Source of the DNA: Planctomycetota bacterium
Lineage (GTDB): Bacteria > Planctomycetota > UBA1135 > GCA-002686595
Direction: 5' to 3'
NCBI GenBank assembly: GCA_016220085.1
Contig: JACRIN010000031.1
Location: 1-57,536 of the forward strand
Length of the DNA: 57,536 nucleotides
The translations under genes and the position numbers were made by a program. This document shows, one piece after another, positions 42,158 to 50,958 of this stretch (the first letter of the stretch is position 1; the number at the start of each line of letters is the position of its first letter). The notes below the pieces were generated by a model. It did not search any database and had not been told where the DNA came from. It saw nothing but the letters and a program-made list of their open reading frames with translations.

Positions 42158-45100
42158 CTAGCGCTTCAGCGCGCCGAGGCAGGCTTCGAGCGTCGCGCGG
42201 TACTTCGCGCCGGTCGCGCTGTCGGCCGCGAACATGCGCTCGGCGAGAGCGACCGCCTCCTCGAGCTCCGGCAGCGCGCCCGCGGCGTCGCCGTCCGCGA
42301 GTCGCGCCGAACCCGAGCGCCACAGCGCGATCGCGAGCGTCGTCGACCCGGTCGGCGCGCAACGGCGGTGCATCGCGATCGACTCCGCGAAGGCCGCGCG
42401 CTCCTCGTCCGTGCGGCCGAGCGCGTGCAGCGCTCGCGCGTGGTTGCCCAACGCGACCGCGACGTCGTAGTGATCGACCTTCCAGTAGCGCCGGGCCATC
42501 TCCAGCGCCTCGCGCAGCAGCGGCTCGCCCTCGGCGGCGCGATCCGCGTTGAACAGCAGCAATCCGAGGCTCGCCATGCCGGCCGCGAGCGCCGGATGGT
42601 CCTCGGTCAGCACGCGCCGGAACATCGCGACCGCCTCTCGCGAGAGCGCTTCGCCTTCGGGTACGCGTTGGAGCTCCACTAGCGTGCCGGCGAGCCGGTT
42701 CATCGCGCGTGCGACGTCGACGTGGTCGCCGGTGTGCAATCGCCGCTGCAGCGCGAGCGACTCGGCGAGCAGCGACTCCGCCTCCGCGTAGCGCGCTTGC
42801 TCGCGATACGCGTTCGCGAGCACGTCGAGCGCCTTCGCGAGCTCCGGATGGTCGGTCGTGTGGAGCCGTCGACGCATCGCGACGAGCTGTTCCGCCGTCT
42901 GCGCGGCTTCGGCGAGCTCACCGCGATCGACACGGATGTACGTCAGCATCGCGAGCTCGCTCGCGACCGCCGGATGGTCGCCGGGGAACAGGCGTTGGCG
43001 CATCGCCAGCGCTTCGACGCTCAGAGCCTCCGCCTCCGCGAGCTCGCCGAGGTTGCGTCGCGCGTTCGCCGCGCCGCTGATCGCACGCGCGACGTCGGGA
43101 TGGTCGCTGGCGAACAGCGAGCGGTACATCGCGAGCGCGCGGTCGAGCAGCTCGCGCGCGCCCGTGAGCCGACCGATCGAAACGTACTCTTGCCCGACGT
43201 TGTAGAGCGCCATCGCGAGCTGCGGGTGCGAGTCGAAGAGCCGGTCGTACATCGCGAGCGAGCTCTCGTAGAGCGTCAACGCTTCCTCGCCGCGGCCGAG
43301 CTGATCGCGGATGGCGCCGAGGTTGTTCAGACCCATCGCGAGGTCCTCGTTGTCGCCGGGCCGGAGCCGCTGTTTCATCTCGAGCGACTCGGTGAACAGC
43401 TTCTCGGCCTCGACGAACTTGCCTTGATACGCCTGGACCAGCGCGAGGTTGTTCAGCGCGGTCGCGAGGTCGTTGTGGTCGCCGGGACGAAGCTCGCGTT
43501 GCATCGCGAGCCCCCGCTCGAACAACGGCTCGGCCTCGGAGAGTTGCCCGAGGTCCTGACGGATCGTCGCCACTTGGTTCAGCGCGCGCGCGAGCTCGTC
43601 CGAGCCGTTCGGAGCGAGCTCGGTGAACATCGCAAGCGCGCGCTCGGCGAGCGGGAGCGCGTCCGCGATACGTCCGTTGCGGTGGAGGATGTCCGCGATC
43701 AGCTTGCGCAGGTTCGCTTCGACGTCCGGTTCGTCGCGGAACGAACCTCCGTCGAGCAACTCGATCGCTTGCTGCATCGCTTGCGCGACGGTGATGCCTT
43801 GCTCGCCGCCGGAGTTCGGATCGGCGGAGCGCAGCGCGTCGGTCACGAAGTCCTTGATCGCCTCCGCGCGCTTGCGAGCTTTCGCTTCGGCCGCTGCGTT
43901 CGCTTCGGCGAGGCCCTGCTGGCGTTGCGCCTCGAGCGTTTGCCGGTCCGCGAGCGCGCGCTGCTGCTCGGCGACGTGGCGTTGCTCGGCCTCCGCGGTG
44001 CGCGCGCGCTCCGCTTCGTCGCGCTCCCCGCGAGCGACGCGGGCTTGCCACGCGAACGCGACCGCGCCGATCAAGAGCGCGAGTGCGATCATCGAGCCCG
44101 CGACCACGACGCCGCGGTTGCGCGCGACGAGCTTGCGGAGCCGGTACCCCGCGCTCGGCGGCGCGGCGAGCACCGCTTCGCCCGCGACGTAGCGGCGGAT
44201 GTCCTCACCGAGACCGTGCGCGGACTCGTAGCGGCGCCCGCGGTCCTTCTCGAGCGCCTTCATCACGATCCAGTCGAGTTCACCTCGCACGAGCGTGCCC
44301 AGGCGCTTGGGCTCGACGCGTCGGCGCGAGGCGATGTTCGCGAGCAGCTCGGCGGACTGGTGGAGTCGCGTCGACGGTTTCGGCGGCTCGACCTCGCGGA
44401 TGATGCGTTGGATCTCGCTGTAGACCGCGTCGCGCAGCGTCGCCGTGTCGAACGGCGTGCTGCCGGTCAGGAGCTCGTAGAGCACGATGCCGAGCGCGTA
44501 GACGTCGGTGCGCGTGTCGATGTCGAGCGAGCCCGCGGCTTGCTCGGGGCTCATGTACTGCAACGTGCCGATCACCTGCTGGTGCTCGGTGAACAGCGTC
44601 TTGTCGGTCAACTTCGCCGACGTCGCCTTCGCGATGCCGAAGTCGATGATCTTCGCGAGCGGCTTGCCGTCCTGCGTGCCGACCAGGATGTTCGACGGCT
44701 TGAGGTCGCGGTGGATGATGCCTTTCGAGTGCGCGTGTTGCACCGCGAGGCAGACCTGCTCGAAGAGCGCGAGACGCTCGTCGATCGTCAGGTGGTGCTT
44801 GTCGCAGTACTCGACGATCGGCTCGCCCTTGACGAGCTCCATCACGAAGTAGGGGCGGCCCGTCTCGGTCGCGCCGGCGTCGATGACGCGCGCGATGTTC
44901 GCGTGGTCCATCAGCGCGAGCGCTTGACGCTCCTGCTCGAAGCGTGCGACGACCTGCCGCGTGTCCATGCCGAGCTTGATGATCTTCAGCGCGACGCGGC
45001 GGGTGACCGGCATCTCCTGCTCCGCCATGAACACGACGCCGAAGCCGCCCTCGCCGATCTGTTGGAGCAGCTTGTACGGCCCGATCCGCGTCCCCGGACC

Positions 45101-45316
45101 TTCCGCGAGCGGCGCGGTCGTCGCTGTCGGCTTCGGACCGGTCGGCGCGGCGAGGAAGCGCTCGTCCTCGGCAGCGAGAAGCAGCGCCTCGACGCGCGCC
45201 TTCATCGCCGGCTCGCCGACGCACGCGACCTCGAGGAACTCCGCGCGCTTGGCCCGCGGCAGGTCGAGGGCTTGATCGAAAAGGAAACGCAGACGTTCTT
45301 GCTTGGGGTCGGTCAT
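42158..45316 (-). CDS. Ser/Thr protein kinase with transmembrane helix and C-terminal TPR array (1052 aa)
   Basis: The N-terminal 60 residues (QERLRFLFDQALDL, ARVEALLLAAEDERFL) are an extension I associate with planctomycete kinases. The Hanks-type domain at about 80-375 has the Gly loop IGEGGFG, VALK with Lys111, HRDLKPSN with Asp204 (an RD kinase), DFG at 225-227 and MSPEQ. It should be active. One transmembrane helix at about 405-427 is followed by a coiled coil (about 430-480). Some 570 residues of regular 42-residue TPRs then start LARALNQVATIRQDLGQLSEAEPLFERGL. The kinase domain is cytoplasmic and the TPRs are outside or across the membrane. It pairs functionally with the ECF sigma gene at 45969. 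Confidence 0.95.
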   Translation of the reverse strand: MTDPKQERLRFLFDQALDLPRAKRAEFLEVACVGEPAMKARVEALLLAAEDERFLAAPTGPKPTATTAPLAEGPGTRIGPYKLLQQIGEGGFGVVFMAEQEMPVTRRVALKIIKLGMDTRQVVARFEQERQALALMDHANIARVIDAGATETGRPYFVMELVKGEPIVEYCDKHHLTIDERLALFEQVCLAVQHAHSKGIIHRDLKPSNILVGTQDGKPLAKIIDFGIAKATSAKLTDKTLFTEHQQVIGTLQYMSPEQAAGSLDIDTRTDVYALGIVLYELLTGSTPFDTATLRDAVYSEIQRIIREVEPPKPSTRLHQSAELLANIASRRRVEPKRLGTLVRGELDWIVMKALEKDRGRRYESAHGLGEDIRRYVAGEAVLAAPPSAGYRLRKLVARNRGVVVAGSMIALALLIGAVAFAWQARVARGERDEAERARTAEAEQRHVAEQQRALADRQTLEAQRQQGLAEANAAAEAKARKRAEAIKDFVTDALRSADPNSGGEQGITVAQAMQQAIELLDGGSFRDEPDVEANLRKLIADILHRNGRIADALPLAERALAMFTELAPNGSDELARALNQVATIRQDLGQLSEAEPLFERGLAMQRELRPGDHNDLATALNNLALVQAYQGKFVEAEKLFTESLEMKQRLRPGDNEDLAMGLNNLGAIRDQLGRGEEALTLYESSLAMYDRLFDSHPQLAMALYNVGQEYVSIGRLTGARELLDRALAMYRSLFASDHPDVARAISGAANARRNLGELAEAEALSVEALAMRQRLFPGDHPAVASELAMLTYIRVDRGELAEAAQTAEQLVAMRRRLHTTDHPELAKALDVLANAYREQARYAEAESLLAESLALQRRLHTGDHVDVARAMNRLAGTLVELQRVPEGEALSREAVAMFRRVLTEDHPALAAGMASLGLLLFNADRAAEGEPLLREALEMARRYWKVDHYDVAVALGNHARALHALGRTDEERAAFAESIAMHRRCAPTGSTTLAIALWRSGSARLADGDAAGALPELEEAVALAERMFAADSATGAKYRATLEACLGALKR

Positions 45317-45556
45317 CGGGTCTCGCGGCAGCGTCCCAAGCGTCAGGGGCTCGCGCCCGGGCTCGAAAACCGCCCGGATTTCGCGCGGGCGACGAACGGG
45401 CTCATCCGAAGCGTTGGGAGCGCGGCGCGCGACTCTACGCGATCCCACAAACCTGAGCCCGGTCCGCGCGGATCCGCGCTTGTGTCGTTCGCGCGGCGCT
45501 ACCGTGCACGCGCGCCGTCCGCGCTCGCCGAAACTCCACCGAGGTCAGAGCCCACG

Positions 45557-45952
45557 ATGTCGAACCCGAACCAGATCCTTCGCAGCGTCTACTCCGCTTT
45601 CGCCGCCGGCGACTTGCCCGCGTTGCTCGCGCACCTGCATCCGGAGATCCGCTGGAACGAGGCCGAGGGCTTCCCCCTCGCCGATCGCAATCCCTACGTC
45701 GGCTGCGACGCGATCGTCCAAGGCGTCTTCGTCCGCATCGCGGAGGAGTGGGACGACTTCCAGGTCGAGGTCGGAGAGCTCGCCGGCAGCGGCGACGTCG
45801 TGACGGTGTTCGGCCGCTACAAGGCGCGACACAAGCGCACACGCAAGGTGCTCGACGTGCAGTGCGCGCACACGTGGTGGCTCGCGAACGGCAAGCTCGT
45901 GCGGTTCCAGCAGATGGTCGACACCGCGGGCGTCGCGGCCGCGCGCGCGTGA
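45557..45952 (+). CDS. SnoaL/NTF2-like protein (131 aa)
   Basis: An NTF2-fold protein: N-terminal helix NPNQILRSVYSAFAAGDLPALLAHLHPEI, then strand IRWNEAEGF, a curved sheet (VVTVFGRYKARHKRT, VQCAHTWWLANGKLVRFQQMVDT) and no catalytic motif. Similar proteins are ketosteroid-isomerase-like enzymes or small-ligand binders. Cytoplasmic, no signal. ATG 45557 is clear. It sits on the opposite strand between the kinase and the ECF sigma gene, a pair usually found together. Confidence 0.85.
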   Translation: MSNPNQILRSVYSAFAAGDLPALLAHLHPEIRWNEAEGFPLADRNPYVGCDAIVQGVFVRIAEEWDDFQVEVGELAGSGDVVTVFGRYKARHKRTRKVLDVQCAHTWWLANGKLVRFQQMVDTAGVAAARA

Positions 45953-45968
45953 GCGCCGAGCCCCGCGG

Positions 45969-46556
45969 TCAGCTGCGGTCGCTCTCGATCGCGTCCTTCA
46001 ACCAACCGCGCGCGAAGGCCCAGTGGCGCTTGACCGTCGCCGGCGAGCTTCCGAGCGCCGCCGCCGTGTCCTCGACGCCGAGCCCCGCGAAGTAGCGCAG
46101 GCGCACGACCGCCGCGGCGTTCGCATCGACCGCCTCCAAGCGCGCGAGCGCGGCGTCGAGCACCAGGAAGCCAGCGGACTCCTCCTCGGAGTCCGGGTCG
46201 GGGAGCGTCGTGAGCTCGATCGCCGCGCGCCGCGCCGCGCCGCCGCCGCGCCGGTCGGCGACTTTCGCGCGCGCGTGATCGACCAGGATGCGGCGCATCG
46301 CCTGTGTCGCTGCGGCGAAGAAGTGCGCGCGATTCGCCCACGGGAGGTCGCGCGGCCCGACCAGCCGCATGTAGGCCTCGTGGACCAGCGCGGTCGCGTC
46401 GAGCGTGTGCCCCGGGCGTTCGCCGCGCAGGTACGCCTGCGCCGCGGCGCGCAAGTCGGCGTAGACGTCGGGAAGGAGCTTCTCCACGCGCTCGGCAGCG
46501 TCCCGTCGATCGTCGAGCAGCAGATCGACGGTCGAGGGCTTCGGCGCGGCGGTCAT
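45969..46556 (-). CDS. ECF-type RNA polymerase sigma factor, planctomycete kinase-associated kind (195 aa)
   Basis: Region 2 (about 20-95) contains LLPDVYADLRAAAQAYL, ALVHEAYMRLV and AHFFAAATQAMRRILVDHARAK, the signature of the TIGR02999-like ECF group common in planctomycetes, acidobacteria and verrucomicrobia. Region 4 (about 130-190) has RLRYFAGLGVEDTAAAL and SPATVKRHWAFARGWL. In many such genomes it is encoded directly beside a Ser/Thr kinase of the type seen at 42158, and phosphorylation may control it. ATG 46556 is the start. Its stop faces the stop of the NTF2-like gene at 45952. Confidence 0.93.
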   Translation of the reverse strand: MTAAPKPSTVDLLLDDRRDAAERVEKLLPDVYADLRAAAQAYLRGERPGHTLDATALVHEAYMRLVGPRDLPWANRAHFFAAATQAMRRILVDHARAKVADRRGGGAARRAAIELTTLPDPDSEEESAGFLVLDAALARLEAVDANAAAVVRLRYFAGLGVEDTAAALGSSPATVKRHWAFARGWLKDAIESDRS

Positions 46557-46718
46557 CGCCTCGAATCTACTCGCCGCGGCGCCAAGAGACGCGGAGTCGC
46601 GGGAATCCTGAGCCCTGGCCGTGCGTGGGGGCGCTTTCGTACGGTGAGCGCGCGCTCGAGGTCGCCGAACGTTCGTCGACCGGATCCGCGCGTCCCCACC
46701 GACTCGATCGAAGCCCCG

Positions 46719-47207
46719 ATGACCGCATTCCAGCCCCGCGCTCTCGTCCTGTTCGCCCTTCTGTCCGCGTCGTCGCTCGCGTGCCGCGCGCCGGTTTCGT
46801 CGCACGCCTACGACGGCAAGGCGATCGACGCGATTCGCGAGCTCGACGCATCGTTCCCGCGTCTGACGGAAAAGCGCGCGCACAAGGAGCTCGTGGCGAG
46901 CTACTACATCGCCGACGCGCTCTTCATGCCTCCGAACATGCCCGCGGTCGTCGGCCGCGACGCGATCCAGGCCGCGCTCGAGGCGTGGCCGCCGATCAGC
47001 GACTTCGTCCTGAACACCGAGGAGGTCGTCGTCCGCGGCGATCTCGCGTACTCGTGCGGCACGTACTCGATGACGCTGACGCCGCGCGGCGCCGCGCCGA
47101 TTCGCGACGTCGGCAAGTTCCTGGAGATCTTCCGCCGCCAACCGGACGGGAATTGGAAGGTGACCCGCGACATCTACAACTCCGACCTCCCGGCGACCGC
47201 CGAGTAG
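46719..47207 (+). CDS. NTF2/DUF4440-like lipoprotein (162 aa)
   Basis: A lipoprotein signal ends SSLAC (Cys about residue 22). The mature protein has the NTF2-like order: helix AIDAIRELDASFPRL, ALFMPPNMPAVVGRDAIQAAL (a typical 'aDGvxxxGxdaIr' segment), sheet ELAYSCGTYSMTLTP and KFLEIFRRQPDGNWKVTRDIYNSDLP. This last stretch closely follows DUF4440/SnoaL proteins. The ATG at 46719 is used. It is divergent from the ECF sigma gene, which is thus bracketed by two NTF2-fold genes. Confidence 0.87.
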   Translation: MTAFQPRALVLFALLSASSLACRAPVSSHAYDGKAIDAIRELDASFPRLTEKRAHKELVASYYIADALFMPPNMPAVVGRDAIQAALEAWPPISDFVLNTEEVVVRGDLAYSCGTYSMTLTPRGAAPIRDVGKFLEIFRRQPDGNWKVTRDIYNSDLPATAE

Positions 47208-47260
47208 GCCGCGGGGCGGTCGGCGCGCGACACTCGATCTCGGGCTCGTCGTCGCGCGAG

Positions 47261-47659
47261 TCAGCGTCGCAGACGACTCACGAGCACACGTGAACGGGTG
47301 ACTCGTGCGATGAAGGGCGCCGGTTCGCTGCGAGAGACGTTTTCGAGCTTGCGAAGCTGGTGGGTCAGGACAGCGGCCATGTCGGCGCCCTTCATGCGAC
47401 CACCCGTCACGCAGAAGAGACGCACGCGTGCTTCGACCACCGCGCGACGCTCCAGCGGTCGGTAGCGAATGCGCTCGTCGCGGGTGAGGACGATCCAGCC
47501 GCGCGCGCCGACTTCACGAATCCACTCCTCATCGGCGGTATCCGACGCGAAGTGGTCGTCGTGGATCTCGACGGTCGCGCCTGCTGCTCGCAGGGCGTCG
47601 GCCACGACGTGTCGTCCGAGCGAGCGGTCCACGAAGAAGACGAGTGCTTCAGGCCGCAC
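47261..47659 (-). CDS. PIN-like domain toxin, VapC45/DUF5615-like (132 aa)
   Basis: The fold has a first strand ending in an acidic residue, FFVDRSLGRHVV (Asp about 11), then HDDHF and DEEWIREVGARGWIVLTRDERIRY. This is the layout of PIN-like nucleases of the DUF5615/VapC45 kind, which cleave RNA when freed from their antitoxin. The GTG start at 47659 overlaps the DUF433 antitoxin stop by 11 bases. The C-terminus is Arg-rich. The assignment is from pattern and partner. Confidence 0.78.
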   Translation of the reverse strand: MRPEALVFFVDRSLGRHVVADALRAAGATVEIHDDHFASDTADEEWIREVGARGWIVLTRDERIRYRPLERRAVVEARVRLFCVTGGRMKGADMAAVLTHQLRKLENVSRSEPAPFIARVTRSRVLVSRLRR

Positions 47660-48356
47660 GCACGACGCCCTCGAAGCGCACGGCGTCGAGAACTCGTGTC
47701 AGGTCGACGCCGTAGTCCACCGCGATCGCCGCGGGAGACTCTCCGGCGAGGAAGCGTTCGTTGACGACTTCCGTGGGGATTCCCGTGTCGCGTAGGCACG
47801 GGCGTCCGAATTGGACCCGCGGATCGATGACGACGGAATGTTCGTCGTGCTCCGGACTCGTTGTCGTGAACGGATAGAAACGTTGGAGTGCGCCCGACTT
47901 GGAGAACTCGATCCGCTGGAGACACGCCTCGACGATCTTCAGCTCGCCTTGACCGCCGCGACTCGCGTTGAGCAGGTTCTCGCCGTGCTCGATCAGCAGG
48001 TCCTTGCCGTCGGTGAGCATCCGTCGGCTGGCGAGCGGATGTTCCGTCCGCAGCCGCTTGCGCATGAAGTCGACCGCCTTTCGGACCGACTGCAGCGACA
48101 CACCGTACTCGCGACGAATCGCGGACAAGATGTGGAGCTCGACCAGGTTGCGGAACGAGAGCATGCGCTCGGATCGATCCGCGATCTCGACGACCGGACG
48201 GAAGAGCTTCGCCCCCTTCGCATAGCGCTGTCCCAGCGTCCACGCTCGAACGGTGGCCGTCGGCAACCGAAGGAGCCGAGCCGCGTCGACCAAGCCGTAC
48301 GCAGGCAACTCGACCGGGTCCTTCGCACCGTAGATGGATCGTGTCGTCTCGCTCAT
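47649..48356 (-). CDS. DUF433-domain antitoxin, VapB45-like (235 aa)
   Basis: The C-terminal 60 residues are a DUF433 domain: VVIDPRVQFGRPCLRDTGIPTEVVNERFLAGESPAAIAVDYGV, a helix-turn-helix-like fold that neutralises PIN-like toxins. The N-terminal part (residues 15-60, YGLVDAARLLRLPTATVRAWTLG) looks like a MerR/winged helix for DNA binding and is followed by a coiled helix region. Such two-domain antitoxins bind their own promoter. The start is ATG 48356. The next gene is the toxin, with an overlap of 11 bases. In the 121-base upstream gap GACCTCA (48373) and TGAGGTC (48409) form an inverted pair that could be an operator. Confidence 0.8.
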   Translation of the reverse strand: MSETTRSIYGAKDPVELPAYGLVDAARLLRLPTATVRAWTLGQRYAKGAKLFRPVVEIADRSERMLSFRNLVELHILSAIRREYGVSLQSVRKAVDFMRKRLRTEHPLASRRMLTDGKDLLIEHGENLLNASRGGQGELKIVEACLQRIEFSKSGALQRFYPFTTTSPEHDEHSVVIDPRVQFGRPCLRDTGIPTEVVNERFLAGESPAAIAVDYGVDLTRVLDAVRFEGVVRAA

Positions 48357-48477
48357 GCCGTCACTTCCTCCTGACCTCAGCACCGCGCGAGCAGTGTAAG
48401 CCGGCGCGTGAGGTCTGGGAACGCGTTCGCGCGCGCGCGAGGCATTGAACCGGCCTCATCCGCCGAACGGCTGCCGC

Positions 48478-50811
48478 TCAGCGCGCGCCGAGGCGAGCGA
48501 GGCGTTGTTCGCGGTCCTTCGCGAAGCGCGCGATGCCGGTCCAGAGCGAGTCGGGGTCGAGGTGCGCCTCGCGCGTGATCTCGTCGTTGCTGCCGCCGGT
48601 GCGCCAGCGGTTGTCCCAGTCGCTCGACATCGCGTACTCCTCCGCGATCTTGTGGGGGAGCCAGTCGTGCATCAGTCGACGCGCGCCGTTGGTGATCACG
48701 GTGGAGTCGAGCCATTCGCTCCACGGCAGGATCGCGTCGCGGTAGGACTGCGGTTGCTTTTGGAAGAGCTCCCACGAGCACGCCGCGACCAACTTCACGT
48801 TCGGGCCCTCGCCCTTCAGGAAGCGCGGCAGCAGCGCGAAGATCGATTCCGTCGTGCTCGTGCCTTGCACCAGCACCGTGCCTTCCTTCGGACGCTTCGG
48901 ATCGAAGTCCTTGAGCACGTACGCGCCCCTCGCCGCCTCGAGGTGCGACGGCACGCCGAGCGCGGCGCGATCCGGGATCGTCACCGGCGGACGCGTCAGG
49001 TGGATCGCGACGATCGGTTCGTCGCCGGAGAGCGCGGCCGCGAGCAGCGGCGCGACCTCGTTGTGCTCCCACGGGTGGATGTTGACGACGTGCGCGTCGG
49101 GGAAGAGCTGCGTGACGCCCGGCGCGAAGATGCCGAAGTGCGTGCGGCTGTCTTCCGCGGTCTCCGGCCCGGAGTGGCCGACCACCCAGATCACCTTGCC
49201 GAGTTCGAGGTTCGAATCCTGCGCGAGCTGCGAGAGCAAGCGCATCGGGCCGTACTTCAGGTACGAGAACGAGCCGTACGTCGAGCACGCGCCCCAGTAT
49301 CCGAGGAACTCTTCCTCGGGCTTCGCTGACATGTTGGTGACCGCGAGGCCGGCGACCAGGCCGGAGTTCGTGAACTCGGTGATCTGCTGCGGCAAGAGCG
49401 AGCCCGACGGGTTCTTCGTGCGCTCGTACCAGCCGAAGCCCTTGGTCGTGTTCCAGTCCTTCGCGAAGCCCGCGATACTGGTCGATTCGGCGAGGTCCGC
49501 GGAGCACGCGAGCACCAGCGGCCGGCCCATGCGCTCGTTCGCGAGCGCGTTGACCCACGCTCCGAAGCGCGCGAAGCCCTCGCGGTTCGGCGCCTTGGTG
49601 CCCGGAGCGGCGAAGAGTTCCTTCGGGAGCTTGTCGACCGCGAGCCACGAGCGATCTTGCGCCAGATTGGTGCCCGCGCCGAGCTTGAAGCCGACCGGCT
49701 TCGTCGGCAGCGACTCGCCGAGCTCGACCAAGCGATCGGAGAGGTACTCGACGAGCGCCCAGTCGCTCTTCAGCACCGCGATCACGGTCTCGAACCACGC
49801 CTTGGACTGCGCGCGGACCTTTTCCTCGCCCGCGTCCGTCGTGTCGCCGAAGCCCGCGAACTGCACGCCGTACTTGCGCTGGAAGTCGTCGCGGCACTTC
49901 CAGAAGAGCTCGCTGTTGCGCTTGTGTGGCGTGCCGTGCGACGCGGCGTCGAACTTGTGGTAGCCGCGACCCTTGCGCGTCTTCACCCAGACGACGCCGG
50001 GACGTCCGGCGGGATCGGGATGGAGCGCGATCTGCTCGAGCGCGTGCGTGATCTCGGCGTAGTCCTCGCCGCGTTCGGTGCCGGCGACGCGCCAGCCGTA
50101 CGGCTCGAACCAATCGGGCGGGCTGCCGTGCACGACCTCGCTGTGCGCGCGCGCGTCGATGCCGTGGTCGTTCCAATCGAACAGGTAGATCAGATTGTCG
50201 AGCCCGAGCCCCCACGCCGAGTTCTTGACCTCGTGGTGCGCGCCCGCGGTGTGTCCGCCCTCGCCTTCCATCGCGAAGACCTTCACGCCGGTCGCACCCG
50301 CGTGCTTCAGCGCCATCGCTTCGCCGAGCGCCGCCGGCGCGCCGTGGCCGGACGGACCGGTGTTGAACTTGAAGAAGAGCGTCTTGCCCTCCATCTCCGC
50401 GTGGCCGGGGAGCTGACCGTTGTGTCGCAGCCAGAGCAGGTCTTCCCAGACGAGCTGACGTTCCTTCGCGTTCGGCACGAGGAAGCGCGGGTCGCGGGTC
50501 TTCTCGTAGCGCAGCCGGAGCGCCTCGTTGTAGACGGCGAGCATGCCGTAGACGAGCGGGCAGCAGTGGCCGGCGACGAGCACGAAACGGTCGCCGAACG
50601 GGTGCTCGGGCCGACGGATGTCCCAACGCATCGCGCCCGAAAGCGTCGTCGCGACCAGGAGCTGCACCTTCGAGCGCGATCCGCCCGGGTGGCCCGACTG
50701 CCGCAGGTTGAGCGTCAGATCGATGCACTGGTCGATCAGGTCGCCGACCTTATCCCAATGGCGGTAGCTCGTTTGCATCGAATCGGTGAGGGGCTTGGTG
50801 AGCGTCTGCAT
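48478..50811 (-). CDS. transketolase-family thiamine diphosphate enzyme (777 aa)
   Basis: TK domains are in order. QSGHPGG (about 39-45) and AGHCCPLVYGMLA match the His-rich TPP/substrate site, and NTGPSGHGAPAALG is the Gly-rich motif. MEGEGGHTAGAHHE lies at the place of GDG-x-x-x-G/E, and NDHGID replaces the DNxxxID block. The pyrimidine domain carries QQITEFTNSGL with the activating Glu, and VVGHSGPETAEDSRTHF. The core Mg-ligand Asp of GDG is Glu here, and the chain is over 100 residues longer than E. coli transketolase (about 660). The substrate range may therefore differ from the standard two-carbon transfer. ATG 50811 is used; a start further in at MQTSYRHWDKV is possible. Confidence 0.87.
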   Translation of the reverse strand: MQTLTKPLTDSMQTSYRHWDKVGDLIDQCIDLTLNLRQSGHPGGSRSKVQLLVATTLSGAMRWDIRRPEHPFGDRFVLVAGHCCPLVYGMLAVYNEALRLRYEKTRDPRFLVPNAKERQLVWEDLLWLRHNGQLPGHAEMEGKTLFFKFNTGPSGHGAPAALGEAMALKHAGATGVKVFAMEGEGGHTAGAHHEVKNSAWGLGLDNLIYLFDWNDHGIDARAHSEVVHGSPPDWFEPYGWRVAGTERGEDYAEITHALEQIALHPDPAGRPGVVWVKTRKGRGYHKFDAASHGTPHKRNSELFWKCRDDFQRKYGVQFAGFGDTTDAGEEKVRAQSKAWFETVIAVLKSDWALVEYLSDRLVELGESLPTKPVGFKLGAGTNLAQDRSWLAVDKLPKELFAAPGTKAPNREGFARFGAWVNALANERMGRPLVLACSADLAESTSIAGFAKDWNTTKGFGWYERTKNPSGSLLPQQITEFTNSGLVAGLAVTNMSAKPEEEFLGYWGACSTYGSFSYLKYGPMRLLSQLAQDSNLELGKVIWVVGHSGPETAEDSRTHFGIFAPGVTQLFPDAHVVNIHPWEHNEVAPLLAAALSGDEPIVAIHLTRPPVTIPDRAALGVPSHLEAARGAYVLKDFDPKRPKEGTVLVQGTSTTESIFALLPRFLKGEGPNVKLVAACSWELFQKQPQSYRDAILPWSEWLDSTVITNGARRLMHDWLPHKIAEEYAMSSDWDNRWRTGGSNDEITREAHLDPDSLWTGIARFAKDREQRLARLGAR

Positions 50812-50852
50812 GGCTGGGCCTGGCTCGGACTTCGGCGACTCTGGCGGAAAGC

Positions 50853-50868
50853 GCTCACTATAGCGAGC
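50853..50868. promoter_or_regulatory. 16-bp imperfect palindrome over a TATAGT -10 in the transketolase leader
   Basis: GCTCACTATAGCGAGC differs from perfect dyad symmetry at one position in each arm. On the minus strand it contains TATAGT (50862-50857), a good -10 for a transcript beginning about 40 bases before the transketolase ATG. No matching -35 is clear. An operator overlapping a promoter is suggested, shared with the divergent diguanylate cyclase gene. Confidence 0.4.
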
Positions 50869-50958
50869 CGATCCTTCGCCCTGCATGCCGCCTTCGGCCC
50901 ACGCGGATGACCGAATGGGGCCTGGAATCGAGCGTCAGGAAAGCTAAGCCTAGGCTCC

